64,000 bases of DNA. It comes from Phytophthora quininea. Its lineage: Eukaryota > Oomycota > Peronosporomycetes > Peronosporales > Peronosporaceae. Shown one piece after another: positions 1-10,840 of the stretch (its first letter is position 1; the number at the start of each line of letters is the position of its first letter). The DNA lies in contig JAAVTG010000542.1 in NCBI GenBank assembly GCA_011947345.1, positions 1-64,000 on the forward strand. Reading direction: 5' to 3'. Position numbers and translations under genes: made by a program. Under the pieces are notes generated by a model. That model did not search any database, had not been told where the DNA came from, and saw nothing but the letters and a program-made list of their open reading frames with translations.

Positions 1-512
1 GAGACGTACCCTGTAGCCATCCAAGACCACGAGAACAGCTGATTAGCGGGAGCTGCTAGTTGTCTGTGGGAACAGTAAGTCAGCAAACATGACCTGGTTC
101 TGGCGGTCGACATGGCGTTCCAGCTTCTTGTTGAGTCTTCGTGGTCTTTGCTTCCTAAGTGACAAGCTTCACAGTCCTTAACCTCGCGTTGTTGCAAACG
201 CAATCCGTTGAACAGCTCGCGGTCCGCCATGATCTGCACGTGCTAAGGACAAGCGTGGCCTAAACGCTCATGCCACCTTTGAAGTCCTTCCACACCATCA
301 CTCATTGCATAATTCACGAACACTCGCGGGGTCGTCAACTTCTTCGAGTTTCCACGCAAGAACTCGCTACGGGCAGTGATGAAGTACATTCGAATTGAGT
401 TACGGCGCACCCACATGCTGAGGGTGTCTTCCTTCTTAGCCGAGTGGCTGTGCTTATCTAATCGACGCATACATTCGAAGTCAATTCGAGGGGAATATTT
501 ACCAAGAACCAT
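1..512 (-). pseudogene. Copia-type retrotransposon fragment (GAG-pre-integrase / integrase start)
   Basis: The minus strand reads through the zinc-binding region that precedes the integrase core in Ty1/Copia polyproteins. A tract reading LQRWHERLGHACP lies near 245-285, and the downstream pair CEACHLGSK lies at about 155-176. Together they give the HHCC arrangement (H..H then C..C) of that domain. After the Cys pair the sense strand continues toward the window edge in shifted frames, so the integrase core is lost or lies outside. No protease, RT or LTR is visible. The fragment is decayed by frameshifts and stops. This is a relic of a Copia element rather than a host gene. Confidence 0.7.
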
Positions 513-619
513 GAACTATTCGCCAACAACTACAAACAGGAACATGGGGAAATATTCTTTAGATCACAAGCGTGCTCGCAATATCTGGATCGAGTCCGGT
601 TTATCAACTTGAAATAACA

Positions 620-1913
620 GGAAGATTTTCATTCACTATGTTGGCCTCAACCCGATTCCTCCATGCTATACTTACGGGGCACATGGCCACATGGCAACAC
701 AGTGCAGAGCTTATCCGGAAGATTGGAGAATAAACTATTGCATTCTGGTGGATGATGAAATGGTGAGTCAACTAAAACCACACTAAGATACAGTAGCAAG
801 CTTTGAGGAATTGAAGGAGATGTGGCAAGACTTGAAACTACCTGTTAAAGGACAAGAGAAGGATACTTGGACCTGTCGTAAGGGCGAAGTGGACACTGAC
901 TCTCCAAAACGATAATAAGTTGCAGCAAGAAGAGAATGGGCACATCGACAACGAAAAACGTTCAGAAGACAAGAAACAACAGCAACCCGAAAAGCCCGGC
1001 CAGAGTCAGCAAGATGTGGTCATGTTACAGAAGCAGCAACTAGAACTAATAGATACCAAGTACTGGAGGAGCCAGATGATGGAGAAGATCAACAGTAGCA
1101 ACAGGACAATAGCAGACAGGAAAACGAACCGATAGAAGAAGGAAACCAGCCGAAGACATTAGTACCGCATAAAAAACACTAACAAAACAAAAGATTTGAT
1201 AGAAGCAGCAATTGCAAACAACGGCAGAAATATGGGTAAGATACAGATGAAAGAGTGGTTGGCACGAAAAGAAAACGAGAAAATACCCGAACTAACCGGA
1301 GACCAAATATTGGAGAAAAGCGGACTTGCTCCAATAATCTCGCCGACTAATGGAAATTGTCAATGCTACTCAGAGGCGATGGGATTGCTGAATGGAATTC
1401 AGCCAGTAATTCGAGGCATTTGATCCTGGCGGCATACGCGTACGAACTGAAAGTGGCAAGATTAATACAACATCCAAGATCAACAACGGCATTGATGAAA
1501 GAGGTTCTAGAGACAATGCTACACAGTCTCCAAAGCAATCGGGAGTTGCGTAAAGAGTTTTTTCTCGATAGGTTAGATGGAAACTGGGCAGCCATAGAAA
1601 TATATCTAGCAACAGCAGAGGTGGCGGGCGAAGGCGGAGAAATGGAATCATCAGAGTAGTGACCACAACCGCAGACACTCCAGGATTCGTGGACATGTTT
1701 GCGGAGATGCAGGAGATGCATGACATGTTCTACAAACGCAGTAACACATTAGCAGTAAAACAAAAAGCCTCCGCACGAATAAAAATACCACACAAATTTC
1801 AACGGATTCATGAAAAAGAGGCGGGTGAAATGGATGAGAAGATTGAGAAACAATGGAAAGCAAAAGACAGGGGACATAATATTAAGCCTGAAAACCCACA
1901 TCTCAGAGAATAA
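620..1913 (+). pseudogene. LINE ORF1 remnant: CCHC-like knuckle and OTU-like cysteine protease
   Basis: The tract at 664-705 reads C-x2-Y-x4-H-x4-C, a retroviral-type zinc knuckle whose second Cys is replaced by Tyr. It is followed by a Gln/Lys-rich linker (920-1135). Around 1335-1370 the frame reads PTNGNCQCYSEA, matching the OTU-family nucleophile motif (DGNC-F/Y-A). About 210 bp later the tract DGNWAAIEIYLATA resembles the downstream GxWGG-xxEL motif of OTU folds. A one-base shift separates the Cys motif from the following part (1357-1659). This is the same ORF1 layout as in the element at 19.6-23.3 kb, which supports the reading. OTU enzymes are deubiquitinating Cys proteases; activity here is ruled out by the breaks. 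Confidence 0.55.
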
Positions 1914-2850
1914 GGAGATACAAGACATGCAAGCGATGTGGAAGCGCATATGGGGATTAAAACAAACAGAACAACCTCTCGAGTGCGGGAGAAACAAGAG
2001 ACAATTGACCTTATAATGTGGGATTGCCCCGACGCCAAGAGCGGATGGAAAGAATTGGCTACAACATTGGATCGGACATACACTACAAGATGACGACATA
2101 GAGGAGTTATTACTGTACATAGCTGCAAGAACCAGTATATCAACCCCAGAGGAGATATAAATACGCTAGGTTAATAGGATTTCAACATGAAGCAGATATC
2201 ACGAGACTGCAATGGCATATTATGGGGGTACTCTGGACGACCATCAAACAATTCGGGCTGTGACACCTCCGAAAAAAAAATATATTTTCGCACAGCTTGG
2301 TGAAAATGAAGTCAAAATTAAAAACTGGATTAGGTCAGCAGGAGATTTCCTAACTAGAGCTATAGTAGCACAACTGATGATGAATAGCAAACGCTACGAA
2401 GAAGCTGTAGCGTTCGATGAATGCTACGCATTGATGAAAAACACCCCAATCACAGAAAAAAAGAAAAAAAAACAGTTTCAATACAAAGATGGGCATTACC
2501 AGTGGTAGCTTCATTACGGCTGGCGGAGGCTCGAAGAAGAACTACTTGGTTATTAAGCACAAAGTGGGGTGGAATAAACCAGGTAGTTCAGCAAGCAGGA
2601 ATAGCGACATTCGCGATGGGAGTGACGACAAAGGAGCATTACAAGCAACAGTAACAGGAACACTCGAGGAGAGTATTCCTGATATTCTGTACTCCTCAAT
2701 TAATCTCCAGATTGAAGCAATGGAAAAGAATCCCTGGATCCCACAGTCGGATGGACAAAGGCAAATTAAACGACAACCCGGTATTTACGGACGCGGCCAC
2801 CGTCGTCGGCCGATAGGACCCACAGTCTTCAAATGGATTTGAATGTAGCC
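620..2850 (+). mobile_element. Decayed, A-rich non-LTR (LINE) element remnant
   Basis: The order of recognisable pieces is a zinc knuckle (664-705), an OTU-protease-like motif (around 1340-1640), and a post-RT zinc-finger-like tract (about 1990-2070) with the CPDAKSGWKEL pattern seen after LINE reverse transcriptases. The endonuclease and RT core are not present, so most of ORF2 was deleted. The sense strand is strongly A-rich, unlike the GC-rich LINE at 14.3-23.3 kb, although both share the same ORF1 architecture. Frames are broken throughout. From 2200 to 2850 the sequence may be a degenerate RNase H tail, but I cannot show catalytic residues. Confidence 0.6.
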
Positions 2851-2989
2851 ATGCGAAATACCTATAGTATTCTCATACTGCGCCGTACCTAAACGATAGG
2901 AGCAACTGTAAAACAGCATTGTTCACTCTTTTCCCCTCATTTTATCGCTAGACGCCAACTGCGCAAGCGTTACCAGCAACAGTGGATGC

Positions 2990-4880
2990 CCACACATGAA
3001 CCTCAGTCACCAACTTCCAATAAATCGCCAACGTCGTCTCCGATTTATTCATGAGCACGCCGCTGCACGTCCGTTCAACACAAAGAAGCAGTACGCCCCT
3101 AAGCAGCCCGAGCTTAAAGCGTGGTGCGAGACGAAGAAGTATGATGATGGATGTTTGGTTTACGAATTGGTCAGTTTTCTGAAGACTTAAATCATTCCAC
3201 GGGGAAAAACGAAACAAAATATGCAAATGGTGAAGGAGAATCTCTAAGATTGGCTAATGTCAAAACCTACACAAGCTTTCATTGATTTGTACAAGTTGCA
3301 GTAGTCTTTGAAAACCAACACCCATCCCCATCCTCGCGGCAGAGCATACCTGTTCGACACGCTAAAACGAAAGGAGACAGAACGCAAACGCGAACAGTAT
3401 GTGAATCGGGGTTTGGAACCATCTTAGACCGCTATAACCTAAAAAGTATACATTAGCTCAGCCAGTTCTGGCTATCCAAAAACACGGGGCTACGCTGCGA
3501 GACCGAGCCGATTTTTTCTTGGTCGTGCGAGATGATAATTGCCGGTTCATTGAATTTCTCTATATTCTCACCTTGGATGAAGATCCTCAGCTGTGTACGC
3601 CGTTTGTAATAACAATAAATCGCGGCAAAATAAACCAGCACGGAAGAATTGAGTACGGGGCTGCGCTGCGCTGCAGACAGTAGATGATATGTTCATTGAA
3701 CGCGGTAGCATGCCATCTTTTAAGGTGATAAGTAGTTTTGAGGCCTTTTCCAGATCTGTCATGTCGCGAAAAATGGTATGATATTAACGGTTCCAACACG
3801 ACGAAAGACATGTCCTACCAAACCCAGTTATCTCGCGTGAAGCGGGTCTTCGACGCATGTGAAATTGATTCCACCATATGAATGCACGCTAACAGAGGTT
3901 CAGGTGCCAAACCAGCCTAGACTAATGGAGCGAGCGAAGAGCAAATTAGGAGACTTACCCGTCGGAATGCAGCTCCTATGGAGGGTTACTACTTTACATC
4001 ACCCAAGAAAAAAGCGTTGCGGGCTTTAGCAGGGTTCCCCACAAAAGGTGGATCGAACTGGTTACGGCGCGGTAGTGTTGTCCCCGTATTCGTGTTGCCG
4101 GAGTTTGAGCGGTCGGAAATCTTGGTTGCTAATAATAACTCGTGAAATCGCTGCGGGTGACCTTCTGAAAATGCTCAAACATCTGCGCATAGACTCGATT
4201 ACACTACGGAAAATGTATCCAAACCACCGTCTCTGGGAAAAACAACTTTTGCTTCTCCCGAGTATGCCGAATTCAGCCGATAAGTTACAGCAGCCCTTAC
4301 GACAGTAGGTAAGCCTGAGGTGCATACTTTAGATACCGTTATCTCGCATCTAACGACGGTGACGAAGGAGAACTTCAACACATTAAACGGTAGAGTTGCT
4401 GCTCTGGCTGCAGGTATTCACTCCATTAAAGAGCTAACCAAAAGACGGCTTGTGCTTCGATGGGAAGAAGCGGAGGAGATTGGCCAAGGGGAATGTCGGC
4501 GGCTCAAACCCATGTGTCAAACGGTGCACCTGATTGCGGAAACATGAGTACAAGAACTACTGTCAAGTTGAGCAGATCGATAATAGGTGCTGTTGATTTG
4601 TGGAGAGAGTACACAGTTGAGCTTGCTGGTGAAATGTCTATCGCTGAAGCCGACAAACAGTTCGGCTTTTCGTGGAGGAAAACTCCTACGGAAGCTAGGT
4701 TTTATCTACTACGAAAACAAATACTATGATGCAGTGGAGATGATTCAGCATGAGAAGAATCCCATTTGAGATCGCCGCTGAAAACCTCCCGCACTAGTGG
4801 AACAAGTCAAACATTTCACTTATTGCGTTCACCAAACAATTGGAGAGCTTTGTGCAGCGATAAAACCGAGCGCGGAAATT
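2990..4880 (+). pseudogene. Decayed Crypton: NDC10-like tyrosine recombinase with GCR1_C-like domain
   Basis: Several frames on the plus strand together give one protein order. First is an N-terminal core-binding-like tract (2996-3190) with TKKQYAPKQPELKAWCETKK. Next is a linker (3240-3440), then a catalytic region with GKINQHGRIEYGAALR (3625-3670), an H-x-x-R tract MHANRGSGAK (3880-3910) and RRLTRRN...EGYYFTSPKKKALRALAGF (3940-4035), where the Tyr would be the nucleophile. The C-terminal part (4545-4729) has LSRSIIGAVDLWREYTVEL and FGFSWRK, typical of the GCR1_C DNA-binding domain found at the end of oomycete and fungal Crypton proteins. At least five stops or frameshifts make it a pseudogene. 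It is on the opposite strand to the neighbouring Copia and Helitron pieces, so it is an independent insertion. Confidence 0.65.
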
Positions 4881-5572
4881 GGGAATACAACTGTACTGAC
4901 GAAGCCGTAAAAGAGCAAGTTGCACACACATCGTAAGGACCGATGTGAGTCAGCTGCGTATGCGGTAATAAAACCATTGAAAGACTGCCACGATCTGTCC
5001 CGTGTTTGCAAGCACGAAACCCAACCCGATGATTAATAGTTGAATATGCGGAAATGGCGAATCAAACAGGAGAATCGGCGGGGAAAGTCTTGACAGCTCG
5101 TGTAGATAGCGACATCGCAATATGTAACCTTGCTGTCACTGCGGAAATATCATAGACAAAATAAAAACGTTTTTACGATTGTTATCATATTATTCCCAGA
5201 GCATGTGACCTTGGCTTTGTCTTTGCTTGAGGTGTCGTCTGCGGAAATTGAGAAAACCGTTTCCTTAAGGTTTTTAGCAGTTTATTATGTGAACTGCAAC
5301 AAACGATAGTACCGCACCTTCGTCTCCAAGCGCGGCAGTTTGCTAAATCAAAAGATAAAACTGATTGTAGGAGGATATAGTGTCCTCACGGTGCTTCACT
5401 CTTTTCCTCCAACTCTTGTCGTGCTTATCCATCTGCGGATTCAGGCTCAAGCTCGTCTTGGAGCGACACACAGTTGCCTGCTCCGCACTGACACTGAAAC
5501 CAGAACTGGTCTCCGTAATTGACGTTTAGCTCTTCATAGGCGGCTATGGGCCGCACTACTACTTTATAACTT
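4881..5572. other. No gene recognised
   Basis: The stretch between the Crypton relic and the SET-like segment has no ORF with a recognisable motif on either strand. It should contain the 3' terminus of the Helitron (minus-strand sense, left side), but I could not identify a convincing CTRR end with hairpin by eye. Confidence 0.4.
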
Positions 5573-6229
5573 TCACCTTCCGCCTGTTGCGGAGCTCAAC
5601 GAAGCAACAGTTTGCAGATCAACTGTGACTAGCATAGCGGGACACAACACCACATAATCGAGGCTCAAGGTAGATTTTTTTCCGGCGAGTTGACCTCGTT
5701 TCAGCATCAGTGTGAACTGACTCCGAGAAGAGTTTCCGTGATCGTCAGTCACTGTAGTAAGCTCCTCGCTATACTCGCTAATAAAATCACCAATTCCCAA
5801 TGCTTTCTCGATGATTAAACCATAACCCAACTCACTCAGAACGGTCTCCAATCCATCGCGTCGCCTTGGTGCATTGCTGCAGTTTACTCGGAGCCGGCAA
5901 GTAGTGTTTGTGCAAAAGCCGTTTGCATTCGCGTTTAAACACACGCCGCCGACGCAGTCAAGGTAGCACTTGCGCTTGCCCAGTACTCCATAATCTGAAA
6001 ATATAACAACCTCGAAGTTTGTTACAAGGCCGCGTGCAAGCACACGGGATAGCTCTGAAATTGGAATACGAGCGATATGACTGTTGCAGCATATGATTGA
6101 TGAATCTGTCAAGACACACATGCAACAGCAAGCAGTGGTATCATTTGCGCTTGGTTCAACAACAGATATAATGGCATTCGTCCCGGTAGCAGGCAACGTG
6201 GAATTGACGACGAACCCATGGAGAATCAT
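5573..6229 (-). pseudogene. AWS/SET-like domain segment (histone-methyltransferase-like), just downstream of Helitron helicase
   Basis: A 218-codon frame starts at an ATG at 6229. Residues 88-118 form a Cys-rich cluster (C-x3-C ... CLN ... C-x4-C-x5-CSN) like the AWS/pre-SET zinc cluster of H3K36-type methyltransferases. Residues 133-157 read ELGYGLIIEKALGIGDFISEY, the start of a SET domain (GxG-xx and GDFI-EY). The later SET motifs (NHSCxPN, ELxFDY) are not found, because the frame continues into unrelated residues and stops at 5573. It lies about 130 bp after the last helicase motif on the same strand. It is therefore either a C-terminal cargo domain of the Helitron, a captured host fragment, or a piece of another element; I cannot decide. 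Methyltransferase activity is unlikely. Confidence 0.5.
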
Positions 6230-6359
6230 GTTCCGAGTACGCGCTCTGTGTAAGGTTTTAGTGAATAGTAAATGCTACAACGTAGATTATTCTTTTTTGC
6301 CACTTGTTCTTCGAGGCTTTCGAGATGCTGTGTTTCATCAAGAGTAGCATTGCTAGGAA

Positions 6360-7169
6360 CGAAATAATTTAGATATTCCAATGTGAGTGGTTCAGTAAGG
6401 TAGAGTTGTTGCAGTGTTTTTACACGTGTAGAGTGACGAAGTGGTTCGATTACGAGATTGTCAACTGTTAAACCTTGGCATTTCTCCGATGTAAGCGAGA
6501 ACGCTGATATTAATGGAATTTGGAAAATCCCAACATTGAATTGTCAATATGGTAGATGGATACGAACTCCATGCTTGGCTTGGGCATGAACTGGAACTAC
6601 ACCGGGTGGTAAACCTCGAATGTTTAAGCATGAAAGATCAAATTTCAGTAGCTTGACAAAGATAATATTTGGAGGTGGTGAGTGGCTGCAAACTGTGAGA
6701 CCGTTCTGCTCAATAATGTGGGTTGTGTCATTGGATGCTGCTTGGAACGAAACCACGTGTCCTATGGTACCGTTTGCTGGTCTTAACACTCGGCTCACGT
6801 TTTAAGTACACTGCACTGGCATTCCAATTGCGACATTTAAAACTACTGCAACGTTTCCAGTTTTGTGATCTTGGAAGTGCTTCAAACTGCGTAGCTGATT
6901 TGTTGCCATTTCGAAACGGGATCGAAATACTTTAGCTTCGAATTGGTGCAGAATTTGAGAGTTTTATCGGCATTAAGCGATCGCTGCTTCTTCATTGAAT
7001 TCGCAACGTAGCGTATTTGAAGTAACGATAATAGGAAAGAACGTCTTTGTGGATGATGACTCAGCATTCCAGTTGTCAATGTAGCATTGTTGGTTTACCA
7101 AGTCAATATCATCTTGTAAATATCGTCCATAACGCCAGTGATCGAGAATTTGTGCCCATAGCGTAAAAC
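6360..7169 (-). pseudogene. Helitron Pif1-like helicase, C-terminal half (motifs IV-VI)
   Basis: From the right edge, the sense strand begins GFTLWAQILDHWRYGRYLQDDIDLVN (7169 downward), the arm seen after motif III in Helitron helicases. Then comes PIIVTSNTLRCEFN (near 7010-7050), LRPANGTIGHVV (6750-6790) and finally ISAFSLTSEKCQGLTVD (about 6470-6520), the Pif1 motif V/VI region whose usual form is AFAxTxHKxQG; here H-K is S-E-K. The last residues VPSNATLDETQ are near 6365. Several frame changes occur. It joins in frame to the piece ending at 10851 once the Crypton-like insertion is removed. Confidence 0.75.
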
Positions 7170-7180
7170 CTCCGACCGTC
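7170..7180. repeat. Left terminal inverted repeat of the Crypton-like element
   Basis: CTCCGACCGTC here is the inverse of ACGGTCGGAG at 10841-10850. It marks the left edge of the insertion: the helicase frame resumes in the bases immediately to the left. Confidence 0.65.
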
Positions 7181-7603
7181 GACCTTCTCCGACCCGTACC
7201 GGAAAAGCGGTACATCGGAGGGAAAAGAGCCGATCAGAAAAGAGTCTAAAAAGGCAGGTTTGAAACCACATGTAGATTTGAGAATCCTAAGAGAGCCATA
7301 CAAAGGCGAGTTTACAGGCGGATTCCCAGGCTCTAAAACGGCCTGTGGGCAAAGATAGAGGCAAAAACTAAAACATACATTTTTAGCGCTGCAGAGCCAT
7401 GTGCTCTGCAGCCGGCAAATTGACAAATGATGCTCGGCCTCGGAAATCGGGGGCCACTAAAAAGTGGGTACGTAAAAGCCTGTTCTTACGGGCAGCGTAA
7501 ATACGCTGGCTTAGTGGCCACGTGTCCACACAAACTGTGTGGCTGGCATTCACTGCCGAGTCGTCATTCGGGATGCTGCCGCTCTCGGGCGCAAGTCCCG
7601 ACC

Positions 7604-7674
7604 GCTCATGATGCCCAGTGGGTGGGCCCGAGCTTAAAACACTCGGTGGCGCTGGTTCGATTCCAGGCATGAGC
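7604..7674 (+). tRNA. tRNA-like sequence (pseudo-tRNA or SINE head), possible anticodon AAA
   Basis: A 71-nt stretch folds by eye as a tRNA. The acceptor stem GCTCATG/CATGAGC is a perfect 7 bp. The D arm is GCCC/GGGC with a 7-nt loop (A-box-like AGTGGGT), and the T arm has the loop TTCGATT with B-box GGTTCGATTCC intact. With a 7-nt anticodon loop TTAAAAC the anticodon would be AAA (Phe). There is one mismatch in the anticodon stem and one G-G at the base of the T stem. It lies inside a transposon and is followed by a GT microsatellite, so a pseudo-tRNA or a tRNA-derived SINE head is more likely than a working gene. Confidence 0.5.
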
Positions 7675-7690
7675 TACAGTGCGTGTGCAT

Positions 7691-7710
7691 GTGTGTGTGT
7701 GTGTGTGTGT
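7691..7710. repeat. (GT)10 microsatellite
   Basis: Ten uninterrupted GT units, followed by a short GC alternation. Confidence 0.95.
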
Positions 7711-7719
7711 GCGCGCGTT

Positions 7720-7850
7720 GAGGTTAACATTGCTGTTCCATTCGGAGGTTAAGCTCTTTGTTCGATCCCGCATACAAATTCATGTTGTGTGTACTCTGTG
7801 ACGAGGTTAACTTTGCTGTTCCATCTGGAGGTCAAGCTCAGTGTTCAACG
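7720..7850. repeat. Imperfect ~48-bp direct repeat pair
   Basis: GAGGTTAAC-TTGCTGTTCCAT followed by GGAGGT-AAGCTC and GTTC occurs at 7720-7768 and again at 7803-7850 with a period of 83 bp and a few substitutions. It lies downstream of the chromodomain gene near the left end of the Crypton-like element. Confidence 0.8.
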
Positions 7851-7923
7851 CAGTGTAGTGTGATGTATCTAGTGTTGTAAAGCATGTAATACACCCTGTA
7901 TTAACCGTTATGATTGACTCATC

Positions 7924-8457
7924 CTATGCTTCTGTGGCGTTGAGCGAGTTGTCTTCTACAGCTTCGTCGTCGATGAAGGCTTTGCGCACAAGCAGGCGGC
8001 GCTCCTTCTCGAAGGCCGCGACGACGGTGGGATTCACGTGGCATCGAGGCTCCCAAGTCGGCTCCCAGTCCACAAGGTAGTACGTGGTGCGGTTCTCACG
8101 CTTCCAGTTGACCAGCTTGCGCACGTAGTGCTGGGGCTCATCTTGTGGAGCGTCGACCGCGCCTTCGTCGTCTGCAGCCTCCGCGTCAACGCCAGCGTCT
8201 TCGGGAGGGACAAGCCACTCGTGCACATCGTCCAGCGTGGGGCGGCGCTTCTTCCGATCGGCAAGAGCAGCGAAGATCACCTCGAGAGCTTCGGGGAGGA
8301 GACTTGCAGAGGCGACAGTCGTGTTCAAGGTAAGTCGAAGGTGGCGAATAACTTCATCCCTGACACGTATCTTGAACGTCTTTCCAACAGCGATACAGAG
8401 GCCCTTGAACTCCTGCCTTGAGCTGACCGCTTTCTTCGAGGGCTTGCGTGAAGGCAT
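7924..8457 (-). CDS. Chromodomain protein encoded by the Crypton-like element
   Basis: The first in-frame ATG (8457) gives MPSRKPSKKAV, a basic N terminus, and a protein of about 177 residues. The C-terminal third holds a chromodomain: YVRKLVNWKRENRTTYYLVDW, then EPTWEPRCHV, then VVAAFEKERR, matching the V-KI..., YLVKW, TWEP-xN and FE-R positions. The acidic middle (near residues 95-120) is a linker. The frame is open and follows the recombinase stop (8569) on the same strand by about 110 bp, so the two may be exons of one protein or two genes of one element. Chromodomains read methylated histone tails and could guide integration or excision to silent chromatin; this role is inference. Confidence 0.6.
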   Translation of the reverse strand: MPSRKPSKKAVSSRQEFKGLCIAVGKTFKIRVRDEVIRHLRLTLNTTVASASLLPEALEVIFAALADRKKRRPTLDDVHEWLVPPEDAGVDAEAADDEGAVDAPQDEPQHYVRKLVNWKRENRTTYYLVDWEPTWEPRCHVNPTVVAAFEKERRLLVRKAFIDDEAVEDNSLNATEA

Positions 8458-8568
8458 GGCTACGTGTTGCGGGTGTAAGATGCAGAATGAGCTTTCAATT
8501 TCGGAGGGACAAGCGGCTGCAAGAACGACTGGCCGCGAAGGTGCGATAATGAAATTAAGCTGCAATCA

Positions 8569-10598
8569 CTAACTCGATGATGTTTTGCGTGTATCCCGGT
8601 GAAGGATCCATGATGTGACCTCCTCGTTGTAGATGATTGAAGCGAGCGACGTGTTCATTGAGCAAACCAGACTTGTGGAGCCCCGCAGGTACTTCAACAC
8701 ATTGTTGCCACCGCGCGCTTTGATCCCATGACCACGAAGAAATTCCAGCACCGCGACTTCGGCAGCAGCCCCGACCTCAAGGACATCGTCTCGATAGCGT
8801 GGTGAGCTTTCAACAAGCGTGAAGCCGTCGGTCAGGAAGATTTTCATGAAGCCAACAAGCCACTTCGCGTTGGACCGAGTGTGCTTTGTAGCGCCGTCGG
8901 TCGAGCTCCACATTCGCGGCTCTTGAGCGTACCACGCAAACCAGGTGTCTTTGAGGCTCGAAGCTGGAGAGGTACGTCGTCGCTTGGATGGCTGTTTGTC
9001 GCTACTTGTATCCTCACTTGTTTCCTGCAGTGTTGGTGTCCGTGCGTGTTTGTTGCAGAGCTTAGTCTCCATTACTGTCAAGCGAGCGTCGAGTGTCTTG
9101 TTCACTTGAATTAATTGTTCAATCAAGGCGGTTCGATGGAGAAACACGGGGTGCTTGGTAACATCGGTCGATGTTTCTTGTGGGGCCCCGGTATGTTGTT
9201 CCTCGGTGGGTTTTGGATCACAGGTCAGGTGAGACGACCAAGCCAGCAAGTCATTGACACAGAAGCCTTTCTCGACAGCACAAGCCTCCAGATGCTGGAT
9301 CGCAGGGCCATCAACCGAAAGAGCCTTCAACGCTGGGTAGTGGCGGAGTAGGTACGCCATGAGAGTCTCGAGCACTGGTGCGTTGACGTTATACTGTGCG
9401 GTGTCAAGCCCAGACGAAGCGACGAATAGCGCTGATGCAACGGAGGCAATTTTCTGGTGCGTGTCCGAGTCGAAGGCGTCGAGCGACAACAGCGGGACTT
9501 CTGCGCTGGGCTTGCGGTTGCTCAAGACGCGAGCAATCTTGTGGTCTTCTGCTGGAGTGTTGAAAACATACGCGAAGGCCTTGTTCGTCGCTGTCATATT
9601 CCACGCGCCTCGGTCGAAAATCCATTGCACGCACATTCCGGCCCCGTTGGCATGCTGAGCTCCTCCACGACGGAAGGAGTGCGACGTCAAGCGTTCCGTG
9701 ACACCGGCCTTCTGTGCGATTCTCCCCAAGACTCTGTTGACGTAGCTATGGATTCCGGGGGCGTCGTCGGTAAGCTTCTCCCCATCTGCAGCGTCTTCGG
9801 AGGTTTAAGTGGAGCAACGTCTTCGGGGTGGTCGATCAAGTCGATGAGAGGCGCAGTCGGAGTCAGAGTGGCTTGCACGTTCGCGTGCTGATCAGGAAGC
9901 TGGCTCAAGAGCGAAGCTGTCGGTGCAGACTGTGTCGCGAGGGCAAGGGCGATGGCGAGCAGCGGGCACGTGGTGAAGTCGTCATCGGGGAAGAGTGAGA
10001 GCCCTAGCTCTTCCGAAGTCTTGATGCGGATGAAGCGGACGAAGAAAATATTCCCGGCGCCGATGGAGAGATTCACCTTGCGAAGCAGCGTGAGGTCAGA
10101 CGCTCGTCCGAACAGGAACCACAGCAAAACACAGCAGAGTGGCGTCTTGGTAGTCGGATGCCGTGGAAGCAGTTGAATGCAGGTGCATGATCATCGTCTT
10201 GAGCGACTTCTTGGTACACGCTGGGGTCTTGTTGACGAAGGTCCCAGACTCTCTCTTCATGCAGTAGCGCTCCAGCACTTGGCCCTTCTTGAGCAGCGCC
10301 TTGTCTGTAGCTTGGCGAATCTGGGGAACTGGTCCAGCAGCCAGTTCTTGGCCTGTCGGTAGTACTGCATGACCGAGTGCCTGGCCAAGAGCTGACCCTT
10401 GCGTCCTTCCTTGAAGGCCAGGTACATGCAGAACTTGTCCACCACCGCTTCCAGGACAAGCGGGGCATTCTCGCGCGCCATGCACACGGCGAGATACTCC
10501 CAGGTGACACCTTCATCCGCTAGGAACTTCTTGAACGAGCGCGCTGCGCTCTCGCGTGCGCGTTTCGTGTTAATCGGTGCGAGGTCGCGCAGGCTCAT
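8569..10598 (-). pseudogene. Tyrosine recombinase of Crypton-like element, frameshifted
   Basis: Starts at ATG 10598 (MSLRDLAPINTKRARESAARSF), a core-binding domain with the KKFLADEGVTW/ MYLAFKEGR pattern. Three frame changes (near 10330-10340, 10130 and 9710) lead to LFGRASDLTLLRKVNL (catalytic Arg I, about 10085-10115). The last frame (9729-8569) has LTSHSFRRGGAQHANG (His-x-x-Arg), IFDRGAWN and NKAFAYVFNT (Tyr nucleophile). A 200-residue C-terminal tail follows, with KRRRTSP (nuclear-localisation-like) and a DNA-binding-like region. The R-H-x-x-R-Y set identifies a site-specific recombinase; the absence of an RT places it with Cryptons. The frameshifts make this copy inactive unless they are sequencing errors. 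Confidence 0.7.
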
Positions 10599-10840
10599 CT
10601 TGGGTCGGAGAGGTCGGAGTTTTCGTGTTATTCAGGAAATATGTGAATGAGTTGGCATTTGTATGGACATATCAATAACAGAGGGGGCCTCCGACCCGAT
10701 ATGTCGGAGCTGCGGCTGGACAGCCATTACAAGCGTACCTGCCCTGTGATTGGCCAAAAGGGAGGTGGATATCGATATGATTCGTTAAAACTCGGATGCA
10801 ACACTCTGATTGGTCAATAGCTTTGATAGTGAGTTCTAGT

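Noticed and set aside
7689..7720. GT repeat as a Z-DNA regulatory element
   Set aside because: Ten GT units are common in eukaryotic DNA; nothing else supports a function.
8038..8421. Plus-strand 127-codon ORF
   Set aside because: It is antisense to the chromodomain gene, whose minus-strand reading has a clear domain.
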